A DNA stretch of 64,000 bases from contig OX442314.1 in assembly GCA_949358305.1 (NCBI GenBank), forward strand, positions 3,475,087-3,539,086, read 5' to 3'. Made by a program: the position numbers and the translations under genes. The DNA is from Strigamia acuminata (taxonomy: Eukaryota; Arthropoda; Chilopoda; Geophilomorpha; Linotaeniidae). Every line of letters begins with the position of its first letter. The stretch's first letter is position 1. Shown one piece after another: positions 22,400-35,253 of this stretch. Under the pieces are notes generated by a model. That model was given only the letters and a program-made list of their open reading frames with translations, searched no databases and was not told the origin of the DNA.

Positions 22400-24313
22400 T
22401 TTCTTTTTCTTTATTTCTTCTTTCGTGTGTTGTTATGTTTTAATTAAATAAATAAATAGTAGTTGTCGTACAATTTCATCATCAAACAAGTGGTTTAACA
22501 TCGTTGTTATTACTGTTTGTTTGTTAAATTATTTGTCGTGTTCGGTTCGGCTTTGTGGAACAATCATGATTGTGTGAAAAGTTTGGGACACCTGTCGTTG
22601 ATTTCGTGTATCACCTGTTGTCTGGTGTGCTTTTTAGCCACTGACTGTCGGGTCCCGTTGGCAGGACTGAGACCGAATTGGCGTTCTATTTTTCTCTCCT
22701 TCCAGGTCGGGAGATGGACAAACGCCATGCGGAACGGCAGTTGCGATCGGTCGTCCATCGCGGTATTCTCGCGCTAGTTTTATGCTTGTATTGGACGCGC
22801 ACACATTGCAAAAATAAAAGATAAATTAGCGTACTGTATCGAAACCTTGGTCCGGCTTTTGAGGAATTTTTTTTTTTCTTTCTCGTCAACAAAATATACG
22901 CGCGATCACACGTAATAACGTCAAAAAATGTTTAATAAACGCCCAAAAACCGTGCATTGGAGTCGTGAGCGCATTCCGTATTGCAGCGCGACCACGCGCG
23001 GATGCACATTGGAGTCGTGGACGACTTTGCGTCGCAATGTGATCGCGGGGAACGGGCTACACGCACGCTCGAATATGATGCGCGCGTCGGCAAACAATAT
23101 TATCTCGTGATCGCGCGTCGTGAACCTACCGGGCGGATGTGACGCGTGAATAACCCCAGGATCAAGTTTCACGAAAACCTGATTTCGAAGAAAAAAACAA
23201 CATACCGGTCAGATGTGACGCGTGGATAACCCCAGGGTCAGGTTTCACGAAAACCTGATTTCGAGGAAAAAATAACCTACCAGGCGGATGTGACGCATGG
23301 ATAACCCCAGGATCAGGTTTCACGAAAACCTGATTTCAAGGAAAAAACGAAAAGACGCACAAAGACTACAGGATAAAAATGATACGTAGAGAGAAGAAAA
23401 TAGAAATTGATTCCCCGATTCGTGAAATTAATTTCACATCGTGTACTCCAACCATTAATTGCATTGTCGTATTAGGTGTTGTGTGAAACGAAGATCGTAA
23501 ACGTTTCGATCGGTTTACGATTTAAATTTCATCTCTCGGTGCGCGTCGCATCGTCCTAAATGACGCGAATTCATATCACCGCGTTCGCCAGATTCACGAG
23601 CACTTCCAAACCGTTCGTTTCGGACCTTCGCGGGGATCCGGAGGGTTTCGGTGTCTGTCTGGTCTCATGTCCCAGACTCGCTGCGTTGCGCAGTCACCGG
23701 CCAACCAAATGTGTCGGTTAGACGCGTCGCAATGAATGGGGCAGACATGGATGTGTGTTAAAAAATAAACAATAGTTGGCTGCTGCGGATAACCTCGACC
23801 ACTCGTCTCAATCGTTCGCTCAACCGACAGGGGCGCACCACTGCAGATTTAAATTTTCAGATTTCAATGGGAGACCTTGTCTCACACAAGGTACGGAATC
23901 TCCTTTGTGCCATCCTCGATTCAATCGTTAAAGACAGCATGCTCCTCGACCAGGACTGACTAATAGAATCAACTGACATTTTACCCACCGCGTTTGATCG
24001 CGCGCGTGCTTTTCTTCTCCCTGCCCATCCGTCCGCTTGTTTATTCTATCGTTTGGGCGATGTTGCGGAACAAAACGTCTACCTTTTTTATCGCCTTTAC
24101 ACGACCTTTCTTTATTACCCTCCTTCTTGGAATGTGCGTGGCCCCTAGCAATTACGTAACCAAACAGGGTGCTCACGTTGTTCTCTCTTTTGGTCTAGAT
24201 AATCCCATTTTCTCCACCGCCACTCAAACACGCCCACATAAAAAATCCAAAGATTTGTTTATTTTATTTTATTTTTCTATTTAACAAAACAGACAAACAA
24301 AACAAATCGAAAA
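22400..24313. other. long spacer with short tandem repeats
   Basis: No gene is supported. The spacer includes a three-copy tandem repeat (23127-23350, listed separately) and open frames without splice or start support. Confidence 0.4.
23127..23350. repeat. three tandem copies of a 75-bp repeat
   Basis: Copies start at 23127, 23203 and 23278 with TACC(G/A)GNC. Each contains CAGGTTTCACGAAAACCTG or a close variant, a small hairpin with arms CAGGTTT/AAACCTG. Copies differ at a few sites. Function is unknown. Confidence 0.8.
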
Positions 24314-24682
24314 TTAGAGAGAAAATCTGAATAAAAATTGAATAAAGATTGAAACAAAAATTGAATAAAAATCGAATGAAAATTGTAATAGAAATTGAAT
24401 AAAAAAATTGGAGTAAAAATTGGAATGAAAATAGAAAAAAATTGACAAATCCAACGACGCATTCGATTGCGGTGGCCACCGAGGTGGCCGCCGCCACTGC
24501 ACGCAAAGCTTCTCGGATGGTTTCGGGGCTCCTCCATCTCCATCTCCCTGCACGCCACCGTGGTCGATTCCGCCACCGTGGTCGATTCCGCCACCATACC
24601 GACCGCCAAGGCAATCGTCCAAAAACGAGTTTAGGTCCTCCAACATAAACGCGAAGCGGATGGCCGCGACAATCCTGTCCGA
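24314..24682 (-). CDS. possible exon of an unrecognised gene
   Basis: The minus-strand frame MLEDLNSFLDDCLGG starts at 24646. It extends upstream through codon-like sequence to about 24707, where GGTGTAG could be a splice acceptor. A Gly-rich segment with GGGIDH repeated twice follows, then a proline/tryptophan-rich part. The last 40 codons are low-complexity Phe/Ser and probably not coding. AATAAA-like runs lie near 24270. No partner exon could be fixed, so this is a weak call. Confidence 0.25.
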   Translation of the reverse strand, partial: SDRIVAAIRFAFMLEDLNSFLDDCLGGRYGGGIDHGGGIDHGGVQGDGDGGAPKPSEKLCVQWRRPPRWPPQSNASLDLSIFFYFHSNFYSNFFIQFLLQFSFDFYSIFVSIFIQFLFRFSL

Positions 24683-24707
24683 CCAAATCCGCGCGCGATG
24701 CCACTGC

Positions 24708-25957
24708 CTCTACACCGGCGGTCTCGGCGCAAGACAGTTGGTAGAAGAAGAGCGAAATAAAAAATTAACATTTGAATTAATAATTGGTCAAGACGCTGGG
24801 CCAGTCACTTCGGTCGCGCGCGTAGTAACAACGCGCCGGGTACACGCGTCTAGCCGAGGTCTTCTGTTTACCCATTTGGAAAGAAAGAGAAAATGAATAA
24901 ACGTAATTTAATGAGAAGCAAATACTTGTAGATGCAAATAAAACGTAGGGGAGAGGGGGGGGGGGGGGGGGAAGAAAAACCCAAACCAAACAAAACCAAA
25001 CAGAGTTTGAAACTGCACGGCGTGATTAAGTCTGTCTCGACGTGCCAAAAATGCCAAAACAATGACAAAGTATGTGTTAAATGAATGCCGCTTCTTTCTT
25101 TGTTTGTTTCTTCATTCGTCTGTTCGTTGTGTGAAAATAAAACAAATTGGTCAATTACACACGTCGAGTTTGGTCCAGAAAACTCACACAACGCAATGAA
25201 GACCACCTCGCATGCTTGTTAAAAATTAAAAAGTGATGGCGATGCACGGGGTCTCCCGCCCGTGCGCGTGTGCACATGCTAATGTAATGTACGCACGCGC
25301 ACGGGCGGGCGGTCGAGTGAATGCGTGAATCGTCTCTCCACTCGCTCGTTTGTTTGAAAATAGACACTCGCACTACTTACAGTACCAAAATCCCTCCCCC
25401 CACCTATTCACGTTGTCGCAGTTACGTCAAGGTATCACGACGCGCAACAAAAAAAGGAAGAAAGATTTTTATCTATTGCGCCACACTCCATTTCGTGAAA
25501 CACGCGTGTGTATCGATACGTTCGAGCGTTTTATCTGCAAGGTGAGAAAATAGTCGGTTTCCCCGACCACCATATTTTAATTTAGCCGACTGACTGACTG
25601 ACTGACTGACTGACTGACTGACAGATAGATAGATAGATAGATAGATAGATGGATAGACAGGGAAACAAACAAACGACTAAACAGGCGGTCGGGGATAAAC
25701 GAGTGAAAACACGATGCGAGCACGGGCGGGGAAACCCCGTATTGTAACACAATAACCGCCATTGTTTACCGATTTGTTCGCTCATTTATTCACTTGACAA
25801 TAACAATAATAATAATAATAATAGTAATACCTGTAAAAGCAATAATAGTGATAATAATAGTAATAATAATAATAATAGTAATAGAAAGAGAGAGATACGC
25901 GCATACGCTTATTGACGAAATGTGAATTTCTGTACAGGTGTGCGGACTGGAAAAAAA
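24708..25957. other. spacer with simple repeats
   Basis: The spacer contains a G run at 24955-24970, (GACT)n then (GATA)n at about 25583-25650, and (TAA)n at 25800-25880. A frame ending at 25537 in a good donor (TGCAAG then GTGAGA) could be a 5' exon of the next gene, but its phase does not fit the first coding exon, so it would be non-coding or belong to another gene. Confidence 0.35.
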
Positions 25958-28900
25958 ATGGAGAAACAGAAAAAGAAAAAAAACCAGAAGGTAGCGAGGA
26001 AGAAGTTAAAGGGAACGAAGAAATGGAATACGACCGACAGCCAGAGATCGGATATAGATGGTCAACCGATAGATAGTCAGGTGTCGGTGTACTCGGATAG
26101 CCAGTTGGTCGACGAGATGGATATCCAGCACAGAGATGACGACGACAGCGATTCCGAAACGAGAACACAAAGAAGAAGCAACGACGAAGATGCCCGGAAA
26201 AATCGGACGAAAAAAAGCGTCAAGAAGACGCGCGTTTTGACGAAAAAGGACGACGAGACGATAAGATCCTCGACGGAGAATGGTGCCGAGAAGGTGCAAA
26301 TTTTGATGGAAGTGGGCGACAAATTGGAGAAAACCACAACCAAAAATGATGAAGCCGAGGCAACGAAAATTTTGACAAGAGAAGATGACGAGTGGGCGAA
26401 TCTGAACAAAAGTCTTATTTTATTCGAGGACAACGAGGCACCCGATGCAGACAAACTACAAGAAAAACAAGAACGGTGAGTAGAAACGCAAATTGTTTGA
26501 TTTGAATCGCACCGAAGAAGTTATCGCGCGGTTTACATCTATAGCGCGCGCATATAACGCGCGGCTCAAAGCGTGCGAATTGCGATCCGTTTTTTTTTTT
26601 TTTTTTTGGCGCTCGATGCTAGTAACTCGCGATGATTTATTTGTTATTCTATTTAATCGTTTATTTATTTTTTTATCCCCCCCCCCCCCCCCCCCCCCAC
26701 TAGACTCGATGACGGCAGACTCACGTCGACGATGCCGAGAACAGAGGATGTAACGGTTCTAAAAACACGCGTAGATTTCTTGTACCAGCAAGAAGAGGGA
26801 CGTGGGACTAAATACACACAAATTGCGGAAGAATTACGCACCCTTAATCAAAGGTTGAGTGTAATCGAAGAAAGACTCACGACCGCCAGTACATCGCAAC
26901 ACATGACCGCAAGTACATCGCAACGCGTGACCACTAGTGCGTCGCAACAGGCTATTTGGTCGTCCTACGACCACCTTAAGGTAACAACGACGACAATCAA
27001 TCAGCTCATTCGTTCGTTCGTTTGTTCGTTCAATCATCTTTCTCGTTTAGGACAAACCTGTCATCGATACGAGAAATGGGGTGTGTTGGTTGTGTCCCGA
27101 CTCAAACAAAGTCCCGAAGGGCCCCAAAGCCGACATATGTAATCACTGGCGGCATATGCACAACGTTGGAAAAATCAAACCGGCCAGGGAGTTGTTGCGC
27201 AATCACGTTGGCAACTTTGAGAACTTTTGTCGGGTATTTCCTAGCGCGTACGCGCGCGATTCGTTTGTTCGCCTTTATTTACAATGTAAGCTGCGTAGCT
27301 CGGACATAACACCGTCCGGACAACTACGTGGTCCGGACAATTTTGTCCGGGCCCGGGCCCAACCAATAAGGAGCGATGCTAGATTTACTCTTTGGTTTGG
27401 ACGACTTCCCTTTCCGAATTCCGGGCAAAGCGGTGCATCCCATATAAGGAAAAAATTACCGTGTGGTTCGGACAAAAATAAAAAATGTCGATTTTCCAAT
27501 GAAATAAATTAGAAAAAAAAACAAAAACAAAAACACTAAAATAAAAAAAAATAAATAAATAAAAAAAGGTGTACACACCCTACAGAACGAACATCGCCTG
27601 GACTGGACACATTTCTGGGCCCCATCCTACATCCGGGCTACATAGCTTACACTGTATTTCTTTATTTATTTGTTTGTTTATTTACTTATTTATTAATTTA
27701 ATTTATTTATTTATTTATTTATTTTTTTTTTTAATTTATTTTTTTTTTTTTTTTTTTCCCCCATTTTCATTGATGTGATCATCTCAATCGTTCATCTCTT
27801 CTTCAACAGGCACTGATGTTAACGAGGAAGAAGGCGGACGACTGTCCTTTATGCAACACACGATCAGAAAATATGCAATATCATTTGCGAGAGACACACA
27901 GATTCGACGTACTGCCCACATTTCTGAAGCTAAGTGGGAAGGGCACGAAGAGAGGAGGTGATACCCCTCCCCACCACAGTGGTGCTCGACAACAGCAAGG
28001 GAACGAGAAGAAGAAGAAGGGTGACGAGGTGAGGGAAAAACAATTCGGTTTATTTGTCATTGACATTTTCTCTCTCTAGGCAATCGTGGTAACACCAAAG
28101 ACCATGAAGTTGTTGCGAGAAGGATACACGCAATGGGAGAAGAACGTGAGTGTCTCGCCCCAAGGACCTGCCCGGGCAACTAGACTGATCGATTGTCCGT
28201 CTGTTTGTTTGTTTGTTTTATTTCAGCAACCCATCGATTTGAATCGACAAGCTCGGGCCCTAGAGTTTTTGTTCGGGAAGACACGACCCGACGACGATGA
28301 CAGTAGCGACATCGAAGACGACGAAGACGAAGGCGAAGACGAAGACGAAGGCGAAGGCGAAGGCGATGGAAACGGTGGAAACGACGGCGGTCGCGTCGGA
28401 CATGGTCGCGGCACCGCTCCTGGACGCGGGATGAAGCGCGATTGCGGTCTAATCGCTAGCATTGCGAAGAGCAAACGCGAACGTGAGGCTAAACAAATAC
28501 GTGGACGCGGGCCGACTCCCACTACAAAGTCGTCGCCATCGTCGTCGTCGTCGTCGTCGCCGGACAATGACAAACCGGATCCGTTCAAGGTAAAGGAAAG
28601 GGATCCTTTCCGCTGCTCTCATTAATTTGGTGGTTCGTGTTTGACTGAAATTTCAGACAGCCTTGTATCGCGAGAAACGAGACATCACGGGAAGCAAATG
28701 CGACAGTGTTTACTGCGCGGAGTCGACTAGTCCGCGACTGAGTTGCAAATCGTGTTCCTCTTCGGTACACGAAGAATGTGTGGGGCGGACATGGACCAAC
28801 CGGAAAAGCTACACCAAGTTCTTTTGTAGCGGTTGTCGTAAAATTCGTCCCGCTCCTATCACGAAACTGCGGTGAGTGTTTTCTTTCATTTTATTCTGTA

Positions 28901-29517
28901 ATTAACTATAATTTTTTTGACCACACCGTAGTCTAATTCGCTTGTTCATTATTTTACACAGGTACTCCACTTACTCGATTGAGCAAAATCTCACCAAACA
29001 CTTCAACATCTGCTTCCAACACGTCGCAGACGTACTCAATGGAAAGGTTAAAAGTTGGCGGATGAACCTCTTTGACAAAGGTGCCCCGAAGCGATCGTCC
29101 ATGTCGACCAACCGACACGATTTACTGATCCAAGACGAAGAACTGGTACAGACTATAGATTTTTTATTATTTTTATATGTTTTTGTTTGTTTGTTTGTTT
29201 GTTTGTTTGTTTGTTTGTTCGTTCTTTGCTTTCGTTCGATTGAATTTTGCTCATTTACATTTCAGTGCAAACGTTTTGCTCATTCTATTATAAAGAAAAT
29301 AAGGACGGAGCTGCCCATAAAAACACAGTATGCGCAGACGTGGGGACCAGACGGAATTGAAACATTCATGACAGCGGTCGCAATTCCCGAATTTCTGACC
29401 CGATTGATCTCTAAGATCGAGGACATCGACCGGGACCACGCAGACTTTTTCCTGGCTAATGTGGATCGCCCGCGGTATTTTGTTGACGATTTGAAAGACA
29501 CGCGTGCCAGTCCGTGA
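25958..29517 (+). CDS. zinc-finger and PHD-like protein (9 exons, 758 aa)
   Basis: The exons are 25958-26475, 26704-26980, 27051-27233, 27810-28028, 28080-28145, 28227-28589, 28657-28871, 28962-29145 and 29266-29517. All have GT-AG junctions. Phases are 2,0,0,0,0,0,2,0, and the joined frame is intact to TGA. Residues 1-265 are basic and acidic repeats plus a helical segment. A first finger CWLC...HWRHMH lies near 277-300 and a second CPLC...HLRETH near 338-357. An Asp/Glu/Gly-rich stretch follows, then a PHD-like cluster near 557-605 with spacing C-x4-C-x9-C-x2-C-x4-H-x3-C and a final C-x2-C. The C-terminal domain (IETFMTAVAIPEFLTRLI) faintly recalls RTC4-like domains, from memory only. DNA or chromatin binding is likely; the role is unknown. 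It shares the paired-finger plan with the gene at 39361-45348. Confidence 0.8.
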
Positions 29518-30608
29518 AACGGCACAGTTTGTCAGATTTTCTTTTCTATTTTTTATTTTTCATTTGTGGTTTCGAATAAACAAACACGCACCCCGTTTCG
29601 CATTGTTTTTCTTTCGTTTATTTATTTATCCATGCGTTTAACAAAATTTTCAGCACATAAATTGTTGTTGTGTAAAATTGCACACGCACGCGCGGTTGAT
29701 TATATACACGCGCGTCCGATTTCCATACTCGCCTCTCGACCGCGCGAGCCTTGTGAAAGCCCTGTGGTTTCCCATCATCCCTCGGTTCATCCTACACGCG
29801 TTCTGCACGACGACGGCGTGGCAGCGAGTAGTTGGTCAACTGCCAAGTACTTTTCCAGCGAGAAAAAGAGGAAGAAAATTGAATCAACCGGTCTATCAAC
29901 CGGCCTATCCATCGAATTAAGCAGGTATGTCGACGAGCGAGCGCCATGTTCGCGGACGGACACAGACGGGAACCACAAGCGGTGTAATTGTCACCATCTT
30001 GCTCCCACAGATATTTCGAGAGAAATATTTGACGAAAATAGCGTGGGTAGATATTTTCACCAGTTGCATTCAAAAGCTAACATAATTTGTATTTTACTCT
30101 AAATTTAAATGAAGATTGGCATCATTTACCATTTAAACCCGTGATGAAATTTAAAACGCATCGGTATTTCAAGGGGGAAGGGAGGATAACACGTGTGCCA
30201 TTGCTTCCCCTTTAATCACGTTCCCAGCACGTGACAACGATCACGTTCATCCGCGCTGCACACGCGCACCAACCCGCGCGCCATTTAATGACCGCGCGTT
30301 ATTTGCAAACCCGAACCCCCTATTATCAGATACCCGTGTCCAACCCTTCTCGGAGGTTTGTTAAAAGATCTACTCGACCGACTCTGGTAAATCGCGAAGA
30401 AAGGTGCACCAAATGTTGTCGCAATAATGCATATACATATCGTGGGAATATCCTGCATCCTATTTTCCCTGAAATACCAATGCAAATAGCCACCCGCGCT
30501 ATTTCCACTGCAAAATTTTCTCGTTCGTCCGTACTTACTTTACTTTACTTTACTTTACTTTTTTTTTGTTTTATTTTTTGTTTTTTTGTTTTGTTTTGTT
30601 TTGCCTAG
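29518..30608 (+). other. spacer, possible upstream exon of the piggyBac gene
   Basis: A frame ending EKKRKKIEST...LSIELS meets a donor after 29924 (AAGCAG then GTATGT) in phase 2. The acceptor at 30608 would continue it in frame into the transposase, two codons before its ATG. If real, it adds a basic N-terminal segment. The exon start is not fixed. Confidence 0.35.
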
Positions 30609-30612
30609 GTCC

Positions 30613-32933
30613 ATGACGGACGGTTTTCCAAAAACGCCCAACGACACGCGCGTATGGGCCGCCACGACGACGCGGTACCGACAGGACGTCGGATTCGACG
30701 GCGAAACACCCGGCTATCGCGGCCGATGCGTGGCTACCAGCTCGGAATTCGACTATTTCGAGGAACTCTTCGGCGAGGCGGCCCGCTTCACCGTGACGGC
30801 GACGAACCGGGCCATTCGGAGAGAGGCGAAGCAGGAGAAAGAAGTGGGAAGAACGCGAGTACAGGTGTTGGGAAAAGTTGACGCACACGTTGCACACGTC
30901 GTTCACGGGGGTTCTCAGACGCGCTTTTGGTTGATTGTTCGTATAATATACATGTTTTTCGTTTTAGACGCGTTCGATGCAACGACCACGAGGTCCGAGA
31001 ACTAGACAAAGAACGTTGGTCGCCGTGGCTTGCGGTAGTGGCGCTGGAGCACCCGGACCACAACGCAGTGTTTTGAGAGTGTGTATCACCGCGGCCGACA
31101 GAAGGGCAGCCGAGCTGGCCGCCGGGCGACAGCCCCGACTTCCGTCTCGATCGCAACACCCGCCACAACCGAGAGGGACAGCGACAAGGGCGCGCGCGCG
31201 GGTCCGCCCTCTAACGCTCGATGAGTTTTATGTATATCTAGGGATCCACGTCTTGGCCGGCTACAACAAACAACCCGAATTGCGACACTACTGGTCGAGC
31301 AGCAACGTCGGCGATCTCGGTGCACCGGCCGTTGGGCGAGCCATGACACACAAGAGGTTTCAGGAGATTTCGCGGTACCTTCATTACGGCACGCAACCGT
31401 CCTACCAACGGTTGCACGTTACCGGCTCTGCACGCGGCCCCGATGGCGGCAGCACAACGGCGGAAAGGGTGTCATTTTTGAAAGAACGCGAACAGGACGA
31501 CCGCGCGATGAAAGTTCGCTTGTTCGCCGACCTGGTCAACAAACGCTTCCGCGCATGTCGGCAACCAAGGACGACGCTCTGCATTGACGAGTCGATGATC
31601 GCCTTCCGAGGTCGATCAAAGATAAAAGTGCGTACATTTATTTATTTATTCATCCAGTTGTCTACATTTGTTCATTCGTTCGGCAAATTTCTTCCAGGTC
31701 TTCCAACCGGCCAAACCCATCAAATGGGGATTTGAACTTTTCACGTTGTGCGAAGCGGGCACCGGCTACGTGCTGAACGACGAGGTGCACTTGGGTAAGC
31801 GCACCAAGATGTATTTTGACCCGGACGAAGAGCCGGAACCAGAGTGAGTCAATTCATCGCCTTTTCTATTTTCACCTCGGATTGCTTTACTCCAAACTTG
31901 CTAGGTATCCGGGTAGTGTCCTCGGACGCATCGTCGTATACGTGGCCAGACACTATCTCGGCATGGGGTACACTATCGCCTGCGATAATCGATTTTCGTC
32001 CGCCGTGTTATTCGAACACCTCTTCACCCGCCACAACACCATGGCCGTGGGGACGCTGCGGGCCAATTCGGCCCAGATGCCATCAGATTTTTCGACACTC
32101 AGACGATATCAAGGCAACCGGAGAGGTAACGCATTTGCTCGGACGTGAACGCGCGTTTGATTCATTCAATTATTAATTTTTATTCTATCTATCTCTCTCA
32201 TTTTTTTTTTTTTTGTAGGCGATTTCATACAACGACAAAACGGTCGGTTGGTGCTCACTGCGTGGCGAGACACAACCACCGTGAGTTTGCTCAGTACGAA
32301 CGTCGACCCACTGTCAGCGGCCGGCCGTGTCTCGCGTCGTATCGGTGGCAGGAACGTGGATATTGCATGTCCGGCGCCCGCACTGTCCTACATCGAAAAT
32401 TTTCATTGGGTAGACGTCTTGAACCGACTCGTCTCCTCATTCCACATCGGACGCCGGTCCAGTTATTGGCACCGATACTTCTTCTTTCAAAAGCTGAATC
32501 AAGGTGGGATCAAGGCCCCAATCTCTGATTATTATCATTATTGTTATCGTTACAATCTTAATCTCGACTCGTCGTTTTCCATTTATTCCCCGCAGTGTGT
32601 GTCAACGCCCGAATCAACATGCGCGAAGTCACAGCCTCCGCGCGCGGCGATCGATCGCAATTACAATTCCGAAGGGCACTTGTCGCTCAACTCTTGGCTC
32701 GGGAGAGGACGAGGACGACAACCACGGCCTCGCGCGCGGCCCTACCTACTGGACCCGTCGTCCATCGAATGGAGCGCGCGGGGAAAAGTTGTCGATGCGT
32801 GGTGTGTCGCGAGGTCCACAAAGAACGCCACGAGAGCAGTTTCTGGTGCGCTCCCTGCCGGACCCACCTATGTCGCCCACGCTACCGCAATTGTTTCCAA
32901 CTCCACGAAGCCGGCGTGGGTAGATTGCCGTGA
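30613..32933 (+). CDS. piggyBac-family transposase (6 exons, 633 aa)
   Basis: The exons are 30613-30864, 30968-31627, 31698-31843, 31905-32125, 32219-32503 and 32596-32933. Junctions are GT-AG, phases 0,0,2,1,1, and the joined frame is intact. The DDE_Tnp_1_7 fold is clear: LTLDEFYVYLGIHVLAGYNK, then the first catalytic Asp in LCIDESMIAFRGR, the second in YTIACDNRFSS, and the third in FHWVDVLN, at the position of the family's GVDLAD (the second Asp of that motif is Asn here). VNARINMREV matches the final core helix. The C-terminus is the usual cysteine-rich finger (CRCVVC, WCAPCRTHLC). Cut-and-paste transposition at TTAA is known for this family. Introns are unusual for a mobile transposase and may mean domestication or a large host-like element. 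A further 5' exon ending at 29924 is possible. Confidence 0.9.
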
Positions 32934-33168
32934 TTTTCTATGCTCTTTTGTTTGTAAAACTAAATAAATAAATAAATAAATAAACTTTTATGATTTCCAC
33001 CAGAACATGTAACAATTTTTTTTTATCTATTTATCGTGTGATAGATGCAGCGGTGGCGATGATGAGATGACAATAATAATAGTAATAATAATAATAATAA
33101 TTAAAATAAGAATGGGCATCAATTGACTCGTTGGTCTCGCGTCGGTTTTTGTATCGTCCGAGTCGCCC

Positions 33169-34523
33169 TCAAATTGTTTCGGGTTTTTCTGGTTGCTCGG
33201 TTTGAATGGCTTTGTCAAAAAGATCCGGGGGGCGACTCAACTTTGGAAACGACCCCTAAAAAGAGAGAGAGAATGAAGGGGGGGGGAAAAAAAAAAAAAA
33301 AAAAAAAAAGAAAGAGAAAGAAAGAAAGAGATAGATACACTCACGAATCTGGCGATCAACCGCGAACTCCGTTCTTGGTTACGTCGAATTTGCCACTCCT
33401 TCCGCAACCGGTCTTTGAGACTTTCCACCAGCACTTCGAGCGCCTCTATCTTCGCGGCCCGAACCCCTAGCTCCGTTGAATTATTTTTCAACTGCTCCGC
33501 ATAACCTCCTACATACCGGGCCCACGATACTCCTTGTCCGGGTGGGCGCATTGCCCATTCCCGCTGCTGCCTCAGGTCTTCTTTGCGACACTTCTTTTGC
33601 CTCTTTAGGTCCTTTTCGCGCCACTCCTCCAACTGAATTTTTTTTTCTCGCTCCAGTTGCGCGAGACGCAATTGTAATTGATGCTCCTCATATTCCTTAT
33701 GGTATTTCAATTGTTGTCGGTATTCTTTTTGGTGCCACGCATCCAGATCTTTCATCCTCTCTGTGATCATCAATTTTTCTTTTTCCTCCAGTTGCCCTCG
33801 AAGCGATCCTATCTCTCGCTTCAACTCCCCCAACTCGTCATCCACGACTCGACGCAACTGTCGCTGCTCCTCTCGTGTTTGTTGAATTTGCGCCAATAGA
33901 AACCGCGCGCTCATTGATTCTCCATTTTCTCGCTCTTCCTCTCCAATCGCGCGTTTCCGTTTCTCTCCAATCGCGCGTTCCCAATCCTCTCCAATCGCGC
34001 GTTCCAAATCCTCTCCAATCGCGCGTTCCAGATCTTCTCCAATCGCGCGTTTCCGATTCTCCTCAATCGCGAGTTCCCGTTCCATCTCGACATCTTCTCC
34101 CATCGCGGGTCGCTCATCTCCTCCTCCTCCCTCGCATGGTACTTCTACCTCAACCACCCCAATCTAGAGACACAGACCAGTAGATGGGTAAGTAAGTAAG
34201 TAAATGGACGAATTAATGGATCGAGGTGAACCAAGGCACGACATTACAGATTCTCACTTCGATTTCGTGTTCCTCTTTAGCACTGCACAACGGTGCGTCG
34301 TTGACGTTGGCGGCGGCGGCGACAATAGTGAGGGTGGCGTCATCGTCCCCTTCCTCGTCATCGACCTGGAAATAATTAATCAATCAAATCAGAAAAATAT
34401 GCACATACGCGCCGTACCACTCCGTTTAATAGCCCGGGTTCATAAGGATGTAAACGCGCTTACCACGATAACGGGAATAGGTGGCCATCTTGGTCGCCTC
34501 TCTTCTTCACGCTTCGGTTCCAT
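33169..34523 (-). CDS. coiled-coil protein with 11-residue repeats (4 exons, 357 aa)
   Basis: The exons on the minus strand are 34523-34464, 34365-34258, 34163-33345 and 33255-33169. All introns are phase 0 with GT-AG ends, and the last stop is TGA. The protein starts MEPKREEERRPRWPP. An acidic exon 2 is followed by five tandem copies of an 11-residue unit around RAIGEDLE (about residues 85-130), then a long heptad-like coiled coil (QLEEKEKLMITERMKDLD, QLRLAQLEREKKIQLEEW) of about 170 residues, then a second short helix and a basic end. The last intron contains a poly(T)/CTTT tract. It looks structural or a scaffold; the family is not recognised. An upstream in-frame extension to 34682 lacks an ATG, so 34523 was taken as start. 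Confidence 0.75.
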
Positions 34524-34752
34524 CTGAAAACGGACAATTTCGACACCGCTGAGAGAATAAAACGACGATGGTGGTGGCAACATCAATGTTGGTTCGTTGT
34601 GCCACGAGTTTCCGGTTGTTGGGAAAGTAGAATAGTTGGACCACTCGCTGTGTGACGCCGTCGAGCGAGGGGGCAGCCACACGTGCGCGGCGAACTGAAA
34701 TGTCGTGACACTACGGCGCTATGACGCGATACCTAGTGACACTAATTGCAAA

Positions 34753-34757
34753 CAAAA

Positions 34758-34820
<63 letters not shown>

Positions 34821-34832
34821 ACAACAAACAAC
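34753..34832 (+). repeat. (CAA)n microsatellite
   Basis: About 25 copies of CAA or AAC lie directly upstream of the SINE-like sequence. Confidence 0.95.
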
Positions 34833-34857
34833 AACACCGATAACGGCGACCTTTTAT

Positions 34858-35085
34858 CGTCGGCCCAGGTGGTCGAGTGGGTAGTCACCCGCCTTACGGA
34901 GTCGTGGGTCGTGGGTTCGAGTCTCGACTCTCCCGAATTTTCGTTTCAGTCGATCTTCTTCATATCTACGGGATAAATATTCAAAAAAGACGATGTGTAC
35001 GTGCCATTACACATACTCCCTTCCCCAGGGCCTGTGGGAGGGGGGGGAGGGGTCGAAAGATTTGATCCCTTTTATTTATTTACTT
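34858..35085 (+). mobile_element. tRNA-derived SINE candidate
   Basis: A box A-like TGGTCGAGTGG (about 34870) and a box B-like GGTTCGAGTCT (about 34915) are spaced as in a tRNA promoter, but the arms do not form a full cloverleaf, so this is not a functional tRNA. It is followed by unique body sequence and then (TTTA)n tracts, as SINE tails often are. The 3' end is approximate. Confidence 0.5.
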
Positions 35086-35188
35086 ATTTTTTTTTTGGTT
35101 TTATTTAATTTATTTACGTTTTAAACTACTTATTCAGTCGTCGTAACTAAACGACGAACGGATCTCTCATCTGTTTTGTTTCTCTATG

Positions 35189-35193
35189 ATATT

Positions 35194-35244
<51 letters not shown>

Positions 35245-35253
35245 TCTATCTAT

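Noticed and set aside
29566-29920. Separate gene upstream of the transposase
   Set aside because: Two frames are open but start sites are unsupported; kept only as a possible extra exon of the piggyBac gene.
34858-34935. A tRNA gene
   Set aside because: Box A and B motifs are present but acceptor and T arms do not pair; better explained as a SINE head.
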